Assembly (NCBI GenBank): GCA_947454525.1
Contig: CANGJM010000004.1
Span: forward strand, 124,001 to 188,000
From: Flavobacteriales bacterium
GTDB taxonomy: Bacteria; Bacteroidota; Bacteroidia; Flavobacteriales_D; Crocinitomicaceae
Direction: 5' to 3'
Length of the DNA: 64,000 nucleotides
The stretch's first letter is position 1, and every line of letters starts with the position of its first letter. A program made the translations under genes and the position numbers. Positions 59,008 through 64,000 of this stretch are shown here, in pieces. A model generated the notes under the pieces. It was given only the letters and a program-made list of their open reading frames with translations. It did not search any database and had not been told where the DNA came from.

Positions 59008-60395
59008 GAACGAAATACATTGACCTAATCGAGCAAACATTTGATTTTCCTCAAAATGAGTTTAATCTCCGTGAGGACCGTTTGTTTTTCCATGGGATTG
59101 ATTTAATGCGCTTGATCAATGAGTATGGTACTCCGTTGAAGTTCAATTATTTACCTCAAGTTTCTAATAACATCCAACGTGCCAAAGGTTGGTTTCGTGA
59201 GGCCATTATGAATCTTGGTTATACAGGGAAATATCACTATTCCTATTGTACAAAAAGCAATCACTTTTCCTTCGTGTTGGATGAGGTACTAAAAAACGAT
59301 GTACACATTGAGACTTCATCTGCTTTCGATATTGATATCGTTCGTAATTTGGTGGATACAGGGAAACTTGAAAAAGGTCGTTTCGTTATTTGTAATGGAT
59401 ACAAACCCGAATTATACTTAAATAATATCGCGACCTTAATCGAAGAGGACTATTTACGCGTGATTCCAGTGGTGGATAACATCGATGAGTTAAAACGTTT
59501 GATTGCCATCACAACGAAGGAATTGAATATTGGGATTCGCATCGCGTCCGAAGAGGAACCGAAGTTTGAGTTCTATACCTCGCGACTTGGAATTCGTTAC
59601 CGTGAAATCGTTCCTTTCTACAAAGCGATCCTTAAGGAAAATCCAAGAGTGCGCGTGAAAATGCTGCATTTCTTTATTAATACGGGGATCAACGATACAG
59701 CGTACTATTGGAATGAGTTGACGAAATGTTTACGTGTCTATTCGGATTTAAAGAAACTTTGTCCGGAATTAGATTCATTGAATATCGGCGGTGGTTTCCC
59801 AATTAAGAAATCCCTTGCGTTCGATTTCGATTATGCATACATGGTTCGTGAGATCTTGACACAAGTAAAACGCGTGTGTAATGACAATGAAATTCCTGAA
59901 CCGAACATCTTTACGGAATTCGGTTCCTTTACCGTTGGAGAGAGTGGTGGAGCGATTTTCAGTGTCCTTCATCAAAAACAACAGAACGACCGTGAAAAAT
60001 GGAACATGATCGATTCCTCTTTCATGACGAACTTACCAGATACGTGGGCAATTAATCAGCGCTTCATTATGTTGCCAATCAACCGATGGAACGAAGATTA
60101 TGAACGTGTTCTCTTGGGTGGATTAACATGTGATAGCGATGACTACTACAATTCGGAACAACATTCGAATGCTATTTACCTTCCGAAATTCGATAAGAAC
60201 AACGTCTTGTACATCGGATTCTTCAATACTGGTGCTTACCAAGAAACGATTGGTGGCTTCGGTGGACTTAAGCATTGCTTGATTCCAGAGCCGAAACACA
60301 TCTTGATTCGTCGCGATGAAAATGGTTCTATTCAAACGGAAATTTTCAGTCAAGAGCAAACTGCACAAGATTATTTGAAAATTTTAGGTTATTAA
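59004..60395 (+). CDS. PLP-dependent (alanine racemase fold) decarboxylase, probable arginine decarboxylase
   Basis: The 463-aa protein belongs to the Orn/DAP/Arg group IV decarboxylases. YHYSYCTKSNHFSFVLDEVLK contains the PLP-binding Lys in the position of YAVKAN. DVHIETSSAFDIDIV follows, GGGFPIKKS is the phosphate-binding Gly loop, EFGSFTVGESGG corresponds to the EPGR region, and LTCDSDD carries the catalytic Cys-Asp from the partner subunit. Bacteroidota homologs of this size are usually annotated as biosynthetic arginine decarboxylase, giving agmatine for polyamine synthesis. The usual agmatinase neighbour is not present here; an ArsC-like gene overlaps the start instead. Fold and chemistry are firm; substrate is inferred. 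Confidence 0.85.
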   Translation: MRTKYIDLIEQTFDFPQNEFNLREDRLFFHGIDLMRLINEYGTPLKFNYLPQVSNNIQRAKGWFREAIMNLGYTGKYHYSYCTKSNHFSFVLDEVLKNDVHIETSSAFDIDIVRNLVDTGKLEKGRFVICNGYKPELYLNNIATLIEEDYLRVIPVVDNIDELKRLIAITTKELNIGIRIASEEEPKFEFYTSRLGIRYREIVPFYKAILKENPRVRVKMLHFFINTGINDTAYYWNELTKCLRVYSDLKKLCPELDSLNIGGGFPIKKSLAFDFDYAYMVREILTQVKRVCNDNEIPEPNIFTEFGSFTVGESGGAIFSVLHQKQQNDREKWNMIDSSFMTNLPDTWAINQRFIMLPINRWNEDYERVLLGGLTCDSDDYYNSEQHSNAIYLPKFDKNNVLYIGFFNTGAYQETIGGFGGLKHCLIPEPKHILIRRDENGSIQTEIFSQEQTAQDYLKILGY

Positions 60396-60418
60396 AATTA
60401 ACGAAAGCTTTTAAGCGC

Positions 60419-60426
60419 TATATTTG
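60419..60426 (+). promoter_or_regulatory. -7 box (TATATTTG)
   Basis: Perfect TAnnTTTG match 20 nt before ATG 60446. AAAGGG precedes the start and may aid ribosome binding. Confidence 0.6.
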
Positions 60427-60445
60427 CGGACAATTGTGAAAGGGA

Positions 60446-60811
60446 ATGAAAGCAGAGACTATCTTTTTATTAACGGGAAATAAATTTTCAAATGCGATTT
60501 CAGCATGGGCATCTGCACGCGCAGGTGAAGTTGTGCAGGTTTCGGATAAACTCCCGGATTTTTTCGATCGAACGGATAGTTTGTTGATATTCAATCAAAA
60601 CCAAGAGTTGACGCCGGAAATCCAAGAGATTAAAAAGGCCTACGACAAACAACAAAAGCCTGTACATAAAATTGACATCAACGGAACACTGATGGTGGGA
60701 ATTTCCAACCTTGATTTATGGGTGGAAACGAATAAATGTAAAAAAATCCTTGTTTTGGGCGGTGAAGAACTTGCTGCAAACTTGAATCTTGAAAGATATT
60801 CTAACAGTTAA
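60446..60811 (+). CDS. Small protein of unknown function
   Basis: I do not recognise this 121-aa protein. It has no signal peptide or membrane segment. The order of strands and helices looks Rossmann-like: ETIFLLTGNKFSNAISAWASARAGEVVQVS, DSLLIFNQNQELTPEIQEIKKAYDKQQKPVHKIDI, and KCKKILVLGGEELAANLNLE, where LVLGGEE could be a nucleotide-binding-like loop. This is a weak structural impression only. It has its own -7 box and shares a bidirectional terminator with convergent pheT. The coding call is supported by codon use, the promoter and clean boundaries. Confidence 0.65.
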   Translation: MKAETIFLLTGNKFSNAISAWASARAGEVVQVSDKLPDFFDRTDSLLIFNQNQELTPEIQEIKKAYDKQQKPVHKIDINGTLMVGISNLDLWVETNKCKKILVLGGEELAANLNLERYSNS

Positions 60812-60832
60812 TTGAACTGATTAGAAATAGAT

Positions 60833-60866
60833 AAAAGTCCTAACTCAACGTTAGGACTTTTTTTAT
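60833..60866. terminator. Bidirectional terminator between the small unknown gene and pheT
   Basis: AAAAGTCCTAAC-tcaac-GTTAGGACTTTT, perfect 12-bp stem with T tract on the + strand and A tract on the left, so it can serve both convergent genes. Confidence 0.88.
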
Positions 60867-63310
60867 GCCCTTAATGTTGCTCCGCACTCTTTCTCGAGAT
60901 TCGCCTGTATTTTAGACATACAAGTATCAATTTCCTGGTCTGTAAGCGTTCGGTCTCCATCTTGAAGGATAAACGACAGCGCATAGGATTTCTTTCCTTC
61001 TTCCAGGTTTTTGCCTTCGTACACATCGAATAATCCTACGGACTTTAACAATTTCTTGTCAGCTTGCATGGCCGTTTGACGCAATTCAGCGAATTGAACG
61101 TTTTTGTCAAGCAATAAAGAGAAGTCGCGACGGATAGCGAAGGACTTCGGCAACTCCGAATATTCAATTTTCACACGGTTCAACAATTCCAGCAATTGAT
61201 CCCATTGAATAACGGCGTAATATACTGGGTTCTTGATTCCGAAAGCGTTTAATTGTTCTGGAGTAGCCCATCCGCATTCTGCTATCGTTTTTTTATGCAA
61301 TTCAATGGCTTGACCATCGGAAAATAAAAGGCTTTTCAATTCCTTCTCTTGTAGTTGCCCGGCGAAACCAAGGCGTTCTAATAAGCCCATCACAAGTCCT
61401 TTCAACTGGAAGTAAGAAACAAGCGTCTCTTTTCCTTTTTCTGGTGTTAGCCAATTATCTGAATGTGCTTGTCCGGTCATGCACACAATCAGTTGTGATG
61501 ACTCAGCGTATCCGTTGCTGTATTTTGCATACGTTTTTCCGAACTCAAACATGCGAAGGTTCGGAGATTGACGGTTCTGGTTGCGCTCAATGTTTTCGAG
61601 GAGTCCAAAAAGCAAGGATTGACGCATGACGTCTAGGTCCTGACTTAAAGGATTCAACATGCGAACGGAATGCTCATCCTGTAATTGCCCCATTCCCAAT
61701 TGACTCACGTAAGTGCTTTTGGTTAGGGAGTTGTTCATCACTTCAGAGAATCCTTTTCCAACCAATAACTCCGCGATGCTGCGTTGCAATTGATCTTTGT
61801 TGATTTTCGGTGCAATCGGTAAGGATAAATTCCACTTCTCGGGAATCGGAACAAGGTTGAATCCAAAGATGCGAAGGATTTCTTCAATCACATCGGCTTC
61901 TCGCGTGACATCAACGCGGTATGCTGGAATCTCAATGCTTAATTCGTCCCCATTGTCGGCTAAAAGGAGGATGTCCAAGTTGGATAAAATGTTAAAAATG
62001 GATTCTTTATCTATTTCACATCCAATAAGTTGATTTACTCTACTTAAAGAAATGCTTATGTTTTTATTCTGCGGGATATTTCCTGTCCAATCGAACGTTT
62101 CCATTCCAACATTTCCACCAGCAATCTCTTGGATTAACTGAACACAACGTTGCAAAGCATACATGGTTAAGGATGGATCAACTCCGCGTTCAAAGCGGAA
62201 ACTAGCGTCTGTGTTTAGTCCGTGCAGGCGTGCTGATTTACGGATGTTCACTGCGTCAAATAGCGCTGATTCAATGAAAATTTGAGTTGTTTCGTTGGAA
62301 ACACCGGAGCTTGCTCCGCCTAATACTCCAGCAATGCAAAGCGCTTCGTCACCATTGGTAATTAGTAATTCGGTCCCGTTTAACTTACGTTCTACTTGAT
62401 CCAAGGTCACAATCGTTTCTTCGCTTTTCGATGAACGCACGTGTACTTTTCCGTTCAATGCTTTTGCATCGAAAATATGCAAGGGAGTTCCCAATTCGCG
62501 CATAACGAAATTGCTAATATCCACAATGTTGTTAATCGGATTCAGTCCGACAGATCTCAATGCTTTTTGCAGCCATTCCGGTGATGGAGCAACTTGAACA
62601 TTGTCCATGCTCACCCCGCAATAACGCAAACAATCTTCTTGGTTTTCGATGGTCACATCAATGGGAAGATTTCCAGAAACAACCATAGCATCAACTGTAG
62701 GCCACTGAATGGATAGATGATTCGATTTTTGATGAAAATTCAAGGACGCTTTAATGTCCCTCGCTACGCCAATATGTCCCATGGCATCTGCGCGGTTCGG
62801 TGTTAATCCAATCTCGATTTGATAATCGTCCGATAAATCAAAGTATGCACTTGCAGGTGTTCCAATTGCGGTGTCTTCGGGAAGAACGATGATTCCTGCA
62901 TGTGAGTGTCCAATGCCTAATTCGTCCTCTGCGCAAAGCATTCCGAAGGATTCTACTCCGCGAATTTTTGCTTTTTTAATGTGAAATGCCTCACCTGGGT
63001 TAGGATACAATGTTGTTCCAACCGTCGCGACAACGACTTTTTGTCCAGCTGCTACATTCGGTGCTCCACAAACAATTTGAAGTTCTTCTGTTCCAATGGA
63101 AACGGTTGTTACGTTTAATTTGTCGGCATCTGGATGTTTTTCACACGTCAATACGTGTCCAATAACAACACCTTGTAATCCACCTTCAATGGCTTCAATT
63201 TTCTCAATGCTTTCTACTTCGAGTCCAGTATCGGTAAGGATTTTACCCAAATCTTCGGGGATTAAATCTGTTTGAATGTATTTTTTTAACCAGTTGTATG
63301 AAACTTTCAT
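60863..63310 (-). CDS. pheT: Phenylalanyl-tRNA synthetase beta subunit
   Basis: The 815-aa length and domain order fit bacterial PheT. The N-terminus is MKVSYNWLKKYIQTDL, followed by the tRNA-binding OB domain (VVIGHVLTCEKHPDADKLNVTTVSIG, IVCGAPNVAAGQKVVVA). B3/B4 contains IVDISNFVMRELGTPLHIFDAKAL and the FESALFD-like FIESALFDAVNIRKSARLHGLNTDASFRFERGVDP. B5 and the catalytic-like module follow (NPLSQDLDVMRQSLLFGLLENI). The C-terminal anticodon-binding domain (SELPKSFAIRRDFSLLLDKNVQFAEL) ends at KECGATLRA. It pairs with PheS, which is not in the window, to charge tRNA-Phe. It lies 19 nt after murB on the same strand, probably co-transcribed. Confidence 0.97.
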   Translation of the reverse strand: MKVSYNWLKKYIQTDLIPEDLGKILTDTGLEVESIEKIEAIEGGLQGVVIGHVLTCEKHPDADKLNVTTVSIGTEELQIVCGAPNVAAGQKVVVATVGTTLYPNPGEAFHIKKAKIRGVESFGMLCAEDELGIGHSHAGIIVLPEDTAIGTPASAYFDLSDDYQIEIGLTPNRADAMGHIGVARDIKASLNFHQKSNHLSIQWPTVDAMVVSGNLPIDVTIENQEDCLRYCGVSMDNVQVAPSPEWLQKALRSVGLNPINNIVDISNFVMRELGTPLHIFDAKALNGKVHVRSSKSEETIVTLDQVERKLNGTELLITNGDEALCIAGVLGGASSGVSNETTQIFIESALFDAVNIRKSARLHGLNTDASFRFERGVDPSLTMYALQRCVQLIQEIAGGNVGMETFDWTGNIPQNKNISISLSRVNQLIGCEIDKESIFNILSNLDILLLADNGDELSIEIPAYRVDVTREADVIEEILRIFGFNLVPIPEKWNLSLPIAPKINKDQLQRSIAELLVGKGFSEVMNNSLTKSTYVSQLGMGQLQDEHSVRMLNPLSQDLDVMRQSLLFGLLENIERNQNRQSPNLRMFEFGKTYAKYSNGYAESSQLIVCMTGQAHSDNWLTPEKGKETLVSYFQLKGLVMGLLERLGFAGQLQEKELKSLLFSDGQAIELHKKTIAECGWATPEQLNAFGIKNPVYYAVIQWDQLLELLNRVKIEYSELPKSFAIRRDFSLLLDKNVQFAELRQTAMQADKKLLKSVGLFDVYEGKNLEEGKKSYALSFILQDGDRTLTDQEIDTCMSKIQANLEKECGATLRA

Positions 63311-63329
63311 GCCTTGTGTATGCCTTTGT

Positions 63330-64000
63330 TTACAATATGTTGACTTCGCGTTCCAAGGTCACTCCGAACTTGGATTCTATGTCAGAAATAATTTGCGAAG
63401 ATAAGTCATAGATTTGATTCCCTGTACTTCCTCCATAATTCACTAATACTAATGCTTGCAATGTGTGAACGCCATATGTTTCAATGGTTTTTCCTTTCCA
63501 TCCAGCCTTTTCAATCAACCATCCTGCCGCTAATTTTCCGTGTTGTTCATCTACAGGGTAAAATGGTGCTTCGGGATAAGTCAATTTAATGGCCTCGTAA
63601 ACAGCACTCGCTACAATTGGATTCTTGAAGAAGCTTCCCGCATTTCCAATGACTTTGGGGTCTGGAAGTTTCGATTGACGAATCGCAATAACGGCATTGC
63701 TGACATCGCGGATGCTTGGATTCTGAACTCCCTGTTTTTCTAGTTCGGAGGAAATGGCTCCATACGAAGTATTCACTGCAGCATTCTTCTTTAGTCGAAA
63801 AGAAACTGTGCAAATGACGTATTGTCCTTTTAGTTCATGTTTGAACACACTTTCTCGGTATCCGAATGCACATGCTTGTTTATCGAAGGTGTGAACTTCA
63901 CCACTTTCCAAGTGATAAGCGCTGAGCGATTCAAAACAATCCTTGATTTCAACGCCGTATGCGCCAATGTTTTGCATCGGACTCGCGCCAACACTTCCGG
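63330..64000 (-). CDS. murB: UDP-N-acetylenolpyruvoylglucosamine reductase (partial, N-terminus outside window)
   Basis: The ORF track starts at an internal Met (63977), but the frame continues to the window edge as SGSVGASPMQNIGAYGVEI, the FAD-binding motif of MurB; the true start is upstream. Downstream residues show the catalytic region: FGYRESVFKHELKG (RESxFK motif) and KVIGNAGSFFKNPIV, with the Ser that protonates the substrate, then GKLAAGWLIEKAGWKG and HTLQALVLVNYGGSTG. The enzyme reduces UDP-GlcNAc-enolpyruvate to UDP-MurNAc in peptidoglycan synthesis. The ending LEREVNIL is normal. It precedes pheT in the same direction. Confidence 0.95.
   Translation of the reverse strand, partial: GSVGASPMQNIGAYGVEIKDCFESLSAYHLESGEVHTFDKQACAFGYRESVFKHELKGQYVICTVSFRLKKNAAVNTSYGAISSELEKQGVQNPSIRDVSNAVIAIRQSKLPDPKVIGNAGSFFKNPIVASAVYEAIKLTYPEAPFYPVDEQHGKLAAGWLIEKAGWKGKTIETYGVHTLQALVLVNYGGSTGNQIYDLSSQIISDIESKFGVTLEREVNIL

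Overview
The window reads as a Bacteroidota chromosome, most likely Flavobacteriales and probably a Crocinitomicaceae/Fluviicola-like bacterium (inference from gene content; no search was possible). Supporting signs are several type IX secretion (T9SS) cargo proteins with type A or type B C-terminal sorting domains, Bacteroidota-type -7 boxes (TAnnTTTG) just upstream of many starts, moderate-to-low G+C, and lineage-typical genes such as a PIF1-like helicase with a C-terminal HTH and a short PLP-fold arginine-decarboxylase-like enzyme.

Layout. 1-3.1 kb: a partial secreted GH29 fucosidase and a gliding/T9SS type B cargo protein. 3.2-6.3 kb: tmRNA (ssrA), followed by what looks like a small accessory region. 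This holds a GIY-YIG ORF bounded by a second copy of the last 17 nt of tmRNA, then a shortened ORF6N gene, a frameshifted RhuM-family gene and an intact RhuM-family gene. 6.3-13 kb: the PIF1-like helicase and two T9SS type A cargo proteins. 13-14 kb: a third, more diverged RhuM paralog. 14-16.7 kb: a DEAD-box-type RNA helicase (DEVD variant) and a secreted protein of unknown function. 16.8-22.9 kb: a compact TetR-TolC-MFP-RND efflux operon with palindromic candidate operators at its promoter. 23-25.4 kb: another T9SS cargo gene and a YfcE-like phosphoesterase.

25.6-55.3 kb is dominated by two tandem giant T9SS adhesin-like genes (3613 and about 6137 aa). They share a modular plan: GEVED, lectin-like, nidogen-like and CUB-like domains, then long arrays of about 70-75-aa Ig-like modules, then nearly identical sorting domains. 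The second gene contains a higher-order repeat of five modules (about 1085 bp). A G-C-T hexamer-like low-complexity tract separates the two genes, and a degenerate relative lies beyond the second. 55.5-64 kb: a MntA/HepT-type toxin-antitoxin pair, a PcrA/UvrD helicase, an ArsC-like/decarboxylase gene pair, a small unknown gene, pheT and partial murB.

The most unusual signal is in the ORF6N/RhuM genes. All four carry a strong inverted repeat inside the coding sequence, and in the three RhuM paralogs it falls at the same protein position with different sequence in each (13-nt arms GTTGTCGC-type, AGTGGTGTGTGCA-type, AACTGTCAAG-type). The two arms of each repeat remain complementary although the sequence differs, so this looks like a conserved structure or a self-recognition site and not a conserved sequence.
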